A stretch of 64,000 nucleotides of DNA, taken from positions 2,019,198 through 2,083,197 of the forward strand of contig NC_020062.1 in NCBI RefSeq assembly GCF_000330885.1, given 5' to 3'. The notes under the pieces are model-generated. The model searched no databases. It was not told the DNA's origin and saw only the letters and a list, made by a program, of their open reading frames with translations. The position numbers were made by a program, and so were the translations under genes. Source of the stretch: Rhizobium tropici CIAT 899. GTDB lineage: Bacteria; Pseudomonadota; Alphaproteobacteria; Rhizobiales; Rhizobiaceae. Shown here in pieces: positions 9,325-16,626 of this stretch. Numbering within the stretch: the first letter of the stretch is position 1; the number at the start of each line of letters is the position of its first letter.

Positions 9325-9363
9325 CTAACAAATCTCTTCCTGGCAGCGAAAGCCCGCAGGTGA

Positions 9364-10170
9364 CTAGCGTTTCCTTGCGCCCTTTTCCTGCGAAAGGCTC
9401 TTGCGAAGGGCATCCATAATGCTGATGACATTGCTGGGTGCTGCGGCTTCTTCCACCTTTGCTTTGGCGGGCCGCTTGCGCCCTTTCTTCTTGGCAGCGA
9501 TGATATCGAGCAGCTTTTCCTGAACTGGGTCCGAAACCATCGCCGGATCCCACGGTTTCGTTCGTTCATCTATCAGCTCGCCGACCAGCGTCATCAGCTT
9601 GCCGTCCACCGACTCTGATCCGATATTTCCAAAATAGTTCCGTTCATCGCGCACCTCGTCGCCGAAGCGCAGGGTCCAAAGGACGATCCCCCTGTCTCTA
9701 GGCTCGAGCATGACGGCACGTTCGCGGCGATACATGACGAGCCGGGATATGCCGACCATGCGGCTTGCGGCCATCGCATCGCGGATCACACAGTAGGCCT
9801 CTTCGCCAACAGCATCGTCTGGTGCCAGATAATGCGGCGTATCGAACCAGATCCATTCGATGCTGTCGCGCGGTACGAACATCTCGATATCGATCGTCCG
9901 GGTGCTTTCAAGGCCAACCGCATCGAGTTCCTCATCCTCAAGCATGACATAGTCATTTTCCCCGCGCTCATAGCCCTTCACTTCATCGTCCTCATCCACC
10001 GCCTTGCCTGTGACGGAATCGACGTATTGGCTGACGATGCGATTGCCTGTCTTTCTATTGAGTGTGTGGAAACGAACCTTTTCATTATCACTTGTCGCCG
10101 GCGCCATGGCGACAGGGCAAGTCACCAGCGACAGTTTGAGATAGCCTTTCCAGAAAGAACGCGGAGCCAT
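9364..10170 (-). CDS. ku: Second Ku protein, convergent to ligD
   Basis: A 268-residue Ku paralogue with Trp-Lys-Gly-Tyr-Leu-Lys-Leu-Ser at the N-terminus, Phe-His-Thr-Leu-Asn-Arg-Lys-Thr-Gly, Val-Lys-Gly-Tyr-Glu and His-Tyr-Leu-Ala-Pro-Asp. It ends in a basic tail rich in Lys and Arg. It is clearly diverged from the Ku at 5858, so this is not a recent duplication. It lies 39 bp from ligD, tail to tail, and has its own stress-type promoter at 10194-10219. Paired Ku genes around ligD are known in Rhizobiaceae, where Ku proteins may form heterodimers. Confidence 0.94.
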   Translation of the reverse strand: MAPRSFWKGYLKLSLVTCPVAMAPATSDNEKVRFHTLNRKTGNRIVSQYVDSVTGKAVDEDDEVKGYERGENDYVMLEDEELDAVGLESTRTIDIEMFVPRDSIEWIWFDTPHYLAPDDAVGEEAYCVIRDAMAASRMVGISRLVMYRRERAVMLEPRDRGIVLWTLRFGDEVRDERNYFGNIGSESVDGKLMTLVGELIDERTKPWDPAMVSDPVQEKLLDIIAAKKKGRKRPAKAKVEEAAAPSNVISIMDALRKSLSQEKGARKR

Positions 10171-10193
10171 GTTTTTCTCTCCAATAGGAAGGG

Positions 10194-10219
10194 AACGATC
10201 TCCGGCATTTCCTGGTTCC
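10194..10219 (-). promoter_or_regulatory. EcfG-type promoter of the second ku
   Basis: On the minus strand GGAAC (10219-10215), an 18-nt spacer and GTT (10196-10194) lie 24 bp before the ku start. The plus strand also reads GGAAC-N18-GTTCC, so the site is symmetric at its ends. Confidence 0.6.
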
Positions 10220-10246
10220 CTGGCAAGATGCTATTGCGGCCGAGAC

Positions 10247-11854
10247 TCAATGCATACCACCACCGCCGCCCTCCTTGAGATCGACATTGCTGAGGATCAA
10301 GGCGAGTGGAATGGCGCAGAGCACGATCAGCATCAACACATGGAATACATCGATATAGGCCAGGAAGCTCGCCTGGGTCTGCACTTGCTGCCCGACCCAG
10401 GCGGTCGCCTGCGCCTTCGCATCCGCCATGGTCGCTCCCTTCTCGGCAAAATAGCGTGTCATGGTTTGCAGCGCGTCGTGATAGGCGGGTGAAGATGGCG
10501 TGATATGCTCGACGAGCCGACTCTGGTGCCACCGCTCGCGATGAGCCAGCACGTTCGACGCAATGCAGACGCCGATCGAACCGCCAATATTTCGGGCGGC
10601 ATTGATCATGGCGGATGCCTGGTTGGTCTGCTCCGGTCTCAGACCGTAATAGGAAGCCGAGGTGATCGGAATGAAGATCAGCGGTAGGCCAAGTCCTATA
10701 TAGAGGCGCGACCAGACGAAGAAACTGAAGTTCAATCCCGGATAAAGCCTGGTCAATTGCCACATGGATACCGCAATGATCGCCGCACCGATCGCAATCA
10801 GATATTTCGGTTGAATCACGGAATTGACGCGTCCGGCAACGAACATCATGACCATGGTAACAAGACCGCCCGGCGATAAGGCCAGCCCCGCCCATGTTGC
10901 GGTATATCCGTAGTTCTGCTGCACGACTTCAGGAATGAACTGCGTCGTTGCGATCAGGATCGCGCCAACCGCCATCATGACGATGAAGCAGGAGCCGAAT
11001 TGCCGTGTGCCGAGCAGCCAGCCATCGATGATCGGATTGGCTTTCGTCAAAACCCATGGAATGGCAAGAAGAAGCGATAGCAGGCAGATCGACGCTGTCA
11101 GGATGATGAAGTTGGAACCGAACCAATCATCGGTTTGCCCTCGATCGAGCGTAAGCTCCAGCGAACCAAGAAATGTCGCAACCAGCAGAAAACCGACGAT
11201 GTCGAAGCGCACGCCCTTGCGCCGAAACTCCTCGCGCATCTGCTTCGTCTTCGTCGTTTCCTTGAGCAGGGCATAAACGAGGATGAAGGCGAAGACGCCG
11301 ACCGGACCGTTGATGAGAAAACACCAGTGCCAGGAAAGATTATCCGAGAGATAGCCGCCCAGGGTCGGGCCGATGACCGGCGCGACGACCACGGCGACGC
11401 CGAAAAGCGCAAAAGCCTGCCCGCGCTTTGCCGGCGGGAAGGCATCCGCCAGGATCGCCTGCGAGGTCGGCACCATGCCGCCGCCGGCAAAGCCCTGGAT
11501 CATCCGAAAGATCAGCAACGTCTCGAGATTCCAGGACAACCCGCACAGGATGGAAGCGATGGTAAAGGTTGCGAGGCACAGAAGATAAAAACGTCGGCGG
11601 CCGAACCGTTCAGCAAAGTAACTGCTGGCAACGAGCACAATGGCATTCGAGACGAGATACGTCGTCACCACCCAGGAAGCTTCATCGGAACTGACGGCAA
11701 GGCCGCCGGAAATGTAGCGCAACGCCACGTTGGCGATCGTGGTATCCAGCACCTCCATGAAGGTCGCAAGCGACACGACGATGGCGATGAGCCAGGGATT
11801 CGTCGCGCGCTCGGATGAGGTCGCACCTCCGTTTGCCGTGGCCGCGCCGCTCAT
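10247..11854 (-). CDS. emrB: EmrB/QacA-type MFS efflux pump (DHA2, 14 TM)
   Basis: About 535 residues from the ATG at 11852-11854, chosen because it lies 1 bp after the stop of the adaptor gene. Motif C-type sequence Asp-Thr-Thr-Ile-Ala-Asn-Val-Ala near TM1 and Trp-Val-Val-Thr-Thr-Tyr-Leu in TM2 are typical of DHA2 drug:proton antiporters, and about 14 hydrophobic segments fit. It would form a tripartite pump with the adjacent EmrA-like adaptor and an outer-membrane channel encoded elsewhere. The N-terminal 20 residues are Ala/Gly/Thr-rich and cytosolic. Confidence 0.9.
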   Translation of the reverse strand: MSGAATANGGATSSERATNPWLIAIVVSLATFMEVLDTTIANVALRYISGGLAVSSDEASWVVTTYLVSNAIVLVASSYFAERFGRRRFYLLCLATFTIASILCGLSWNLETLLIFRMIQGFAGGGMVPTSQAILADAFPPAKRGQAFALFGVAVVVAPVIGPTLGGYLSDNLSWHWCFLINGPVGVFAFILVYALLKETTKTKQMREEFRRKGVRFDIVGFLLVATFLGSLELTLDRGQTDDWFGSNFIILTASICLLSLLLAIPWVLTKANPIIDGWLLGTRQFGSCFIVMMAVGAILIATTQFIPEVVQQNYGYTATWAGLALSPGGLVTMVMMFVAGRVNSVIQPKYLIAIGAAIIAVSMWQLTRLYPGLNFSFFVWSRLYIGLGLPLIFIPITSASYYGLRPEQTNQASAMINAARNIGGSIGVCIASNVLAHRERWHQSRLVEHITPSSPAYHDALQTMTRYFAEKGATMADAKAQATAWVGQQVQTQASFLAYIDVFHVLMLIVLCAIPLALILSNVDLKEGGGGGMH

Positions 11855-11855
11855 C

Positions 11856-13001
11856 TCAGTTCCTCGGCCGGACCGTGACCGTCGGCACGACGGACATGCC
11901 GGGGCCGATGGGGAGATCGGCGGGCCATTGGTCAACGACGATCTTGACGGGTACACGCTGCGTGACCTTCACATAGTTGCCGGTCGCGTTTTCCGCCGGC
12001 AGGAGTGAAAAGGCGGTGCCGGAGCCTGGCTGGACGGAGGCCACCTTGCCATGCAGCGTATGATCCGGATAGGCGTCGATCGTCACATCCACCGGCTGAT
12101 CCGGACGCATGTCGGTCAGCTGCGTTTCCTTGAAATTCGCAGTAATCCAGATCTCATCCGGGACGAAAGTTGCGATCGCCTGGCCGGCGTCGATGAACTG
12201 GCCCTTTGCGCCGGTGAGACGGACGACGCGGCCGGGCTGCGCAGCGGTTATCGTCGTATAGCTGAGATTTTGCTGGGCTTCTTCGGCCTGCGCTTGCGCC
12301 TGCTTGAGGCTTGCCAGCGCGCTCGATTTCTGCGCCTCAGCCGCGGCCTTGTTCTTCAAGGCGGAAGTCACGTTTGCCTGCATCTGGGCAAGGCTTGCCT
12401 GATCCTGCTGCAAGGTGGACGCCGCCTGCTGTACCGCCTGCACGCTGCCCGATCCGGATTTGACCAGCTGCTGCTGGCGACTGGCCTCCTGCTGCGCATA
12501 TTGCAGGGCCGCGTTGGCCGAGTTCAGCTGCGCCTTTGCCACATCGACGGAGGCGACAGCCGCCTCGATCTGCGCACTCGCGCTCTCGACAGAGGCCTCA
12601 GCGGCCTCTATCTGCGCGTTTGCCTGGTCAAGCGCGATCTGGTAATCCCGCGGCTCGATCCGCAGGATGACATCGCCGGCCTTGACATGCTGGTTGTCGG
12701 TCACCGGCACGTCGGAAACATAGCCGGAGACCTTGGCGGCAACGGAGAAATTGCGAGCACCGACGAAGGCATCGTCCGTCGTCTCGTAGGGATAGAAATA
12801 CACCTTCCATGCGAACCATCCGGCGGCGATGAGAACCACCAGAGCCACAACACCGAGCAGGATCCAGAAGGGATGACGGCGAAGGAAGGAAGGCCGCTTT
12901 GCTTCCTGCCGGGCCTCTTTCTGACGTTCGATTTCATCTGAAACCTGCTGTGTCGGCCGGTCCGGCCTGGTTTCCATGTTTGTAGATTGATTGTCAGCCA
13001 T
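11856..13001 (-). CDS. emrA: EmrA/HlyD-family membrane fusion adaptor
   Basis: About 381 residues from the ATG at 12999-13001, preceded by AAAGG; a longer TTG start at 13049 lacks a good ribosome-binding site. A basic cytosolic N-terminus and one TM segment (about 35-60) come first. Next are the first half of a lipoyl domain (Thr-Asp-Asp-Ala-Phe-Val-Gly-Ala), a long Ala/Gln-rich coiled coil (about 110-230) and a beta-barrel with Thr-Ala-Asn-Phe-Lys-Glu-Thr-Gln. It bridges the EmrB-like pump to the outer membrane. UdgX ends 65 bp upstream on the same strand, so read-through from udgX is possible. Confidence 0.9.
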   Translation of the reverse strand: MADNQSTNMETRPDRPTQQVSDEIERQKEARQEAKRPSFLRRHPFWILLGVVALVVLIAAGWFAWKVYFYPYETTDDAFVGARNFSVAAKVSGYVSDVPVTDNQHVKAGDVILRIEPRDYQIALDQANAQIEAAEASVESASAQIEAAVASVDVAKAQLNSANAALQYAQQEASRQQQLVKSGSGSVQAVQQAASTLQQDQASLAQMQANVTSALKNKAAAEAQKSSALASLKQAQAQAEEAQQNLSYTTITAAQPGRVVRLTGAKGQFIDAGQAIATFVPDEIWITANFKETQLTDMRPDQPVDVTIDAYPDHTLHGKVASVQPGSGTAFSLLPAENATGNYVKVTQRVPVKIVVDQWPADLPIGPGMSVVPTVTVRPRN

Positions 13002-13066
13002 GACATGACCTTTGCTTTTGTCCTGCTCAATCTGACGTCGGCGGTTCAATGAAGAGGTGGTCAGCG

Positions 13067-13711
13067 CTATAGAAAGCGCGCGATCTCTTTCAGATCCTGG
13101 ATGAAGGCGGCCCGGTTTCTTTCTCTCTCGTCAGCCTCCCTGATCCGCAACAGCGCCGAGGGATGGATGGTCACGAGAACATCGAGCTTTGCGGACGAAT
13201 GCAGGATATGTCCGCGATCGCGCATGACCTTCACCTTCGTCCCCAGCAGGGAGGATACGGCAGTAGCGCCGAGGGCGACGACCAGTTTTGGCTGCAGCAG
13301 CTCAAGTTCCGCGCCTAGCCACCAGGCGCAACGTTGTATCTCTCCGGCATTCGGCCGAGCGTGCAGACGCTTCTTGCCGCGCATCTGATATTTGAAATGC
13401 TTGACGGCGTTGGTGACATAGCAGCGATCGCGATCGACGCCTGCCTCATCAAGGCATTGATCCAGCAGCCGGCCTGCAGGCCCCACGAAAGGTCGAGCGG
13501 CCTGATCCTCCTTATCGCCGGGTTGCTCACCGACGAGAACGATTTCAGCGCTGCGAGGCCCCTCGCCGAATACAAGATGAGTGGCGTTGCGATAGAGGTC
13601 GCAGCGTTGGCATGATTGCGCATCGTCGTGCAGCTCGTCGAGTGTCTCTGCGTCTGCATGTTCATACGCTAAGGAAGGGCCTGCGCCGGCCGAAGCAAAT
13701 CTCTCGAGCAT
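13067..13711 (-). CDS. udgX: UdgX-type uracil-DNA glycosylase (family 4-like, Fe-S)
   Basis: The 214-residue protein has Gly-Glu-Gln-Pro-Gly-Asp-Lys-Glu-Asp-Gln at 61-70, the UDG motif 1 in its UdgX form. It has Asn-Ala-Val-Lys-His-Phe-Lys near 101-107 and the inserted loop Lys-Lys-Arg-Leu-His at 113-117. That loop matches the Lys-Arg-Arg-Ile-His loop by which Mycobacterium UdgX links its His covalently to the abasic site (established knowledge). Cysteines at 34, 37, 97 and 128 can hold the 4Fe-4S cluster. The C-terminal His-Pro-Ser-Ala motif is present. No strong Shine-Dalgarno sequence precedes the ATG. Confidence 0.87.
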   Translation of the reverse strand: MLERFASAGAGPSLAYEHADAETLDELHDDAQSCQRCDLYRNATHLVFGEGPRSAEIVLVGEQPGDKEDQAARPFVGPAGRLLDQCLDEAGVDRDRCYVTNAVKHFKYQMRGKKRLHARPNAGEIQRCAWWLGAELELLQPKLVVALGATAVSSLLGTKVKVMRDRGHILHSSAKLDVLVTIHPSALLRIREADERERNRAAFIQDLKEIARFL

Positions 13712-13796
13712 TGGGGGCTCGCAATGGTTCCAGATTCTTCAACGATCAACTAATCGCCCTTCTGTTTGTTCCATCGCTGCGACCCTGACCCTGCGG

Positions 13797-13821
13797 GGAA
13801 CCCACGCAACCGGCATTCGTT
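13797..13821 (+). promoter_or_regulatory. EcfG-type promoter of the YflT-like stress gene
   Basis: GGAAC at 13797-13801, a 17-nt spacer and GTT at 13819-13821, 34 bp before the ATG of the next gene. Confidence 0.65.
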
Positions 13822-13855
13822 ACATCGATAGGAACATCCAAAAGGAGAAATCCTC

Positions 13856-14209
13856 ATGAGCAGTCAAAGCAAACCCGAGTCCCTCACACTCAGTGCATTC
13901 TTCGCTGACGAATATGATGCGGAAGCTGCGGCTCAGGAACTGATGGATGCCGGCATTCCGAAGGATGCAATTACCATGACGCCCGGCAATCGGCCTGACA
14001 CAACGCCAATCGATCATATGGGCTTTCTCGACGCGTTGACGGGTATCTTCTTTCATGAAGAACAGCGCACAGCCTATGCGGCGGCGCTGGAACAGGGAGG
14101 AATGCTGGTCACTGTCCAGGAGTTGGACGAGGCGCAACACAATATCGCCCTGCCCATCCTGGCGGAGAAGGGCCAGATCGAGATCAACGAACGGGAAGGC
14201 GGGCGCTGA
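13856..14209 (+). CDS. YflT/GSP17M-like general stress protein
   Basis: A 117-residue soluble acidic protein. It starts with a beta strand followed by Asp-Ala-Glu-Ala-Ala-Ala-Gln-Glu-Leu-Met-Asp-Ala-Gly-Ile and then Ala-Ile-Thr-Met-Thr. This is the strand-helix-strand pattern of the heat-induced stress protein YflT / general stress 17M domain. The molecular function of the family is unknown. A strong AAAGGAG site precedes the ATG. The stress promoter 34 bp upstream agrees with the family name. Family assignment rests on the pattern only. Confidence 0.65.
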   Translation: MSSQSKPESLTLSAFFADEYDAEAAAQELMDAGIPKDAITMTPGNRPDTTPIDHMGFLDALTGIFFHEEQRTAYAAALEQGGMLVTVQELDEAQHNIALPILAEKGQIEINEREGGR

Positions 14210-14241
14210 GGCAGGTCTCCGCTCTTGGCAATCACGTGCAA

Positions 14242-14438
14242 TCAGTTTGGCGGGTGGCCCGACCTATGCTGATCACTGCGAATCTTCTGCGCATCCGTGA
14301 AGCCATGCGCCCATTCATCGCGCCGTTGATCGCCCTGTGGAAACGGATTGTTGTCGCTGCACGCCCGTTCGCAAAGGCCCTTCTGCCGAGCTCATAGGCA
14401 TCGTCTTCGGAGTTCCTATCGTCGCTCCCGGTTTTCAT
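14242..14438 (-). pseudogene. Ribosome modulation factor (Rmf/CrpP)-like gene, frameshifted
   Basis: From the ATG at 14436-14438 the first half reads Asp-Asp-Ala-Tyr-Glu-Leu-Gly-Arg-Arg-Ala-Phe-Ala-Asn-Gly-Arg-Ala-Ala-Thr. In another frame the second half reads Asn-Pro-Phe-Pro-Gln-Gly-Asp-Gln-Arg-Arg-Asp-Glu-Trp-Ala-His-Gly-Phe and stops at 14242-14244. Together they match the Rmf-like pattern of small stationary-phase ribosome-binding proteins (GxxA...NPF...RxxWxxGF). The frame changes inside a short CAACAA run near 14345-14352, so the span is not a multiple of three. It starts 2 bp after the DUF982 stop. This is a real frameshift, a slippage site or a sequencing error. Confidence 0.65.
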
Positions 14439-14440
14439 GG

Positions 14441-14710
14441 CTATACCTGCTCCAACACAAGGCGTGCATCGAGGCAGGCGGTCACGAAAGCAGCTCTTGA
14501 TGCCTCGATGGGAACCCTGTGCAAAACGGCTGCTGCGCATTTTGCCTTCGCATTGATGTAAGCTGAGCTTCTTTCACAGGGCCATCCTCGTGACAGGAAA
14601 TGAATTGCCTCTTCGGGCCCCCGGATCATCTGATCGTCTCGACCACGGGCTGCAAGGCGGACCGGCTTGGTCCAAAGCGTCGTGAATTCCACGTCAATGA
14701 CATCGTACAT
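14441..14710 (-). CDS. DUF982 family protein
   Basis: An 89-residue protein from the ATG at 14708-14710, preceded by GGGAGGA at suitable spacing. It has the DUF982 pattern common in rhizobia: Trp-x-x-Pro-Val near the N-terminus, a Gly-Pro-Glu-Glu-Ala-Ile-His-Phe-Leu helix, Trp-Pro, and Ala-Lys-Cys-Ala-Ala-Ala-Val. Ala-Phe-Val-Thr-Ala-Cys-x-Asp-Ala closes it. The function is unknown. It is followed within 2 bp by the Rmf-like gene and preceded by a stress-type promoter, which suggests a role in growth arrest (inference). Confidence 0.8.
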   Translation of the reverse strand: MYDVIDVEFTTLWTKPVRLAARGRDDQMIRGPEEAIHFLSRGWPCERSSAYINAKAKCAAAVLHRVPIEASRAAFVTACLDARLVLEQV

Positions 14711-14768
14711 CCCATCCTCCCATCTCCTGCCTCTCATTCATCTGGATGGCCGCCTCCCCTTTCGATCG

Positions 14769-14793
14769 AACACTGGATATTGGCATTTGTTCC
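14769..14793 (-). promoter_or_regulatory. EcfG-type promoter of DUF982-rmf-like
   Basis: Minus strand: GGAAC (14793-14789), a 17-nt spacer, GTT (14771-14769), 58 bp before the DUF982 start codon. Confidence 0.6.
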
Positions 14794-14940
14794 TCAAATC
14801 CTCCGATACAGAGCGGCCTTGCAGAGGTCTCCACATCGGGTCAGGAACCTCCGTCTGACGGGCATATGCGGGGACAGATGGAAACCCACACAAAGCCCGA
14901 GGTCTCGTGGTGGAGGCAGGATTGGGGGATAATAAGATCG

Positions 14941-15444
14941 TCAATGACCCTCTTCGCCGAGGCGCGCCGCCAATTGCTGGCGAGCACGGTTGATCCGGCT
15001 TTTCACCGTGCCGATCGCACAACCGAATCTTTCCGCGGCAGCATCATAGGACCGCCCTTCGATGACAACGTATTGAAGCACCGAGCGATAATGTTCCGGC
15101 AACAGATTGCATGCCTCCTCAAGCTCTTTCGCCCGAATGGTCCATTCCTGTGATGGCTGCGCTACTCCATCGCCGGAAACGCATTTGTTGGCGCCGGGAG
15201 CTTCGCGCCTGTTGATACGAAATTTGGTGCAGAAGGTATTGCGCATGATCGTGAACAGCCAAGATTTCAGCCTGGTGCCGCGATCGAATTGGTCGAGATT
15301 GGCCAGCGCTTTCGTCAAGGTTTCCTGGACCAGATCATCCGCGTCGTTGGCATTTCTGTGAAAGCTACGCGCAAAGGCGCGAAGAGCCGGAATAAGCTCA
15401 ACGATTTCATTTTGCAGACCGGCCGTTCGGTACATATCGCTCAC
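14941..15444 (-). CDS. ECF RNA polymerase sigma factor (ECF15/EcfG-like)
   Basis: About 167 residues from a GTG at 15442-15444, chosen because GAGGAG lies 7 nt upstream; an ATG at 15435 is too far from it. Region 2 shows Leu-Arg-Ala-Phe-Ala-Arg-Ser-Phe, Ala-Asp-Asp-Leu-Val-Gln-Glu-Thr-Leu and Leu-Lys-Ser-Trp-Leu-Phe-Thr-Ile-Met-Arg-Asn. Region 4 has Leu-Pro-Glu-His-Tyr-Arg and Ala-Ile-Gly-Thr-Val-Lys-Ser-Arg. These match ECF15, the general-stress sigma group of alphaproteobacteria. No nepR or phyR gene lies beside it, so it is likely a paralogue controlled from elsewhere. A two-way GGAAC promoter lies 225 bp upstream. Confidence 0.85.
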   Translation of the reverse strand: MSDMYRTAGLQNEIVELIPALRAFARSFHRNANDADDLVQETLTKALANLDQFDRGTRLKSWLFTIMRNTFCTKFRINRREAPGANKCVSGDGVAQPSQEWTIRAKELEEACNLLPEHYRSVLQYVVIEGRSYDAAAERFGCAIGTVKSRINRARQQLAARLGEEGH

Positions 15445-15911
15445 AAGCCTTCTCCTCGGGAAGTAGCGCAAGCGGTATCCGGCGGCATTGGATCGCAATG
15501 CCGGGACTCGGCTTCTGCCGAGGCGCAACGCGCGTCAGCACACCCAGGAGTCGTTAGAACAAACGACCTGATGAGTTGTGCAGATTTGCTGCTCGCTATG
15601 CGCGGTGATGCATATCAGGATGCTTCGGAGCGTTCTTCCTACTCGGGATGCTCCTGGCATCTTTCAAGGGAACGGTTGCATCCGGAGCTTGTTCCAAGAG
15701 AATCCAAATAATTGCAGTCTATCGAAACAGGACGACAGGAAGGAAGCGAAATCGCTCTATTCCGACTATCGCTCGATCGGTCCTACGGCTTGTCTCCGGC
15801 ATTCGAGTAGGTACACCCGATCCGCTCCCAACGGACGAAAAATCCAAAAATCCGGAAACAATGGTGCGGTTTCCGAGTTTGAAGGCAGCAAAGCCAAAAG
15901 AGGAAATACCA
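15445..15911. other. 467-bp region between sigma factor and secreted-protein gene
   Basis: No convincing gene. It holds a perfect 6-bp stem with a TTCT loop at 15507-15522 in the sigma leader, and the symmetric GGAAC/GTTCC promoter at 15669-15693. The 220-nt stretch between that promoter and the secreted-protein ATG is an untranslated leader if the promoter is used. Confidence 0.5.
15669..15693 (+). promoter_or_regulatory. Two-way EcfG-type promoter
   Basis: GGAAC at 15669-15673, a 17-nt spacer and GTT at 15691-15693. The next two bases make GTTCC, so the minus strand also reads GGAAC-N17-GTT, toward the sigma gene. It could drive both the secreted-protein gene and sigma autoregulation. Confidence 0.55.
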
Positions 15912-16238
15912 ATGTTGACAAGAATGATCGCGGTATGTGCCCTTTCGATCGGCATGGCCACGGCAGCCATGGCGCAGCAATCGGGCTCCGGCGCAGCCGG
16001 CACCGGTAGTTCAGGCAGCGGTAACGGTGCCGGAACCAATTCGCAGAACGGAGCTACTCCCAGCGGAAATGGAGGTACCGGCAACAATACGACGGGAACC
16101 AATGGCACCCCAAATTCCAATGGTCAATCACAGGATTGCAATGCCATGAAGACTGGTAAGAATACTACGCGAGGTACGGATACTCAAAGCAGCGGCCAGT
16201 CGAGCGACAGCACATCACGCAGCAATTGCCCGCAGTGA
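15912..16238 (+). CDS. Small secreted Gly/Ser/Asn/Thr-rich protein
   Basis: A 108-residue protein from the ATG at 15912, with AGGAAA upstream. A signal peptide of about 21 residues ends in Ala-Met-Ala-Gln. The mature part is almost wholly Gly, Ser, Asn and Thr, with short Gly-Ser-Gly and Gly-Asn-Gly units, and has two Cys (about residues 76 and 106) that could pair. It is probably periplasmic or extracellular and unstructured. No family is recognised. The upstream stress promoter suggests induction in stress. Confidence 0.65.
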   Translation: MLTRMIAVCALSIGMATAAMAQQSGSGAAGTGSSGSGNGAGTNSQNGATPSGNGGTGNNTTGTNGTPNSNGQSQDCNAMKTGKNTTRGTDTQSSGQSSDSTSRSNCPQ

Positions 16239-16292
16239 CAGCAGCTGATGGATACGACAATGCCATCTGAATTTCACGCCCCCCCTTCGTTG

Positions 16293-16318
16293 CCGGTATC
16301 CACAATGTGGATTGCCGG
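16293..16318. repeat. Inverted repeat between two small genes
   Basis: ATCCAC/GTGGAT arms with an AAT loop (16298-16312), flanked on both sides by CCGG. There is no T-tract after it. It could be a terminator for the secreted-protein gene, an operator or an RNA processing site. Confidence 0.45.
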
Positions 16319-16348
16319 CGACAGGCGACTCATTCGAGGAGCAGAATC

Positions 16349-16558
16349 ATGATGAACAGTGCTCAGGAGCTGGCCGAAGAATATCTGAGGCTTGGCGGCA
16401 GAAGACTGCTTGTAATGGATGACAATATCCTATCAACAAATAGTTGGGAGGCCGATCCTCTCGAAGCGGAAACCTTCTGGAATAGGGAAATAGAGAGTCT
16501 GCCGCCTAAGCGGCGCAGCGAAGTCATGTCATTCCTGCCTTCCATCAACGTCACCTGA
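16349..16558 (+). CDS. Small hypothetical protein
   Basis: A 69-residue protein from the ATG at 16349 (a second ATG follows at once), with GAGGAG 7 nt upstream. It is acidic and helical, with Ala-Glu-Glu-Tyr-Leu-Arg and two Trp residues spaced about 15 apart. No domain is recognised. It lies between the secreted-protein gene and the DUF72 gene on the same strand, 68 bp before the latter, so it may share their transcript. Confidence 0.6.
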   Translation: MMNSAQELAEEYLRLGGRRLLVMDDNILSTNSWEADPLEAETFWNREIESLPPKRRSEVMSFLPSINVT

Positions 16559-16626
16559 GACGACAGGACGTTGGACGTCGGCAACGTCCCGCATGAACGC
16601 AATCCGATGCAAGCGCAATAGATAAC

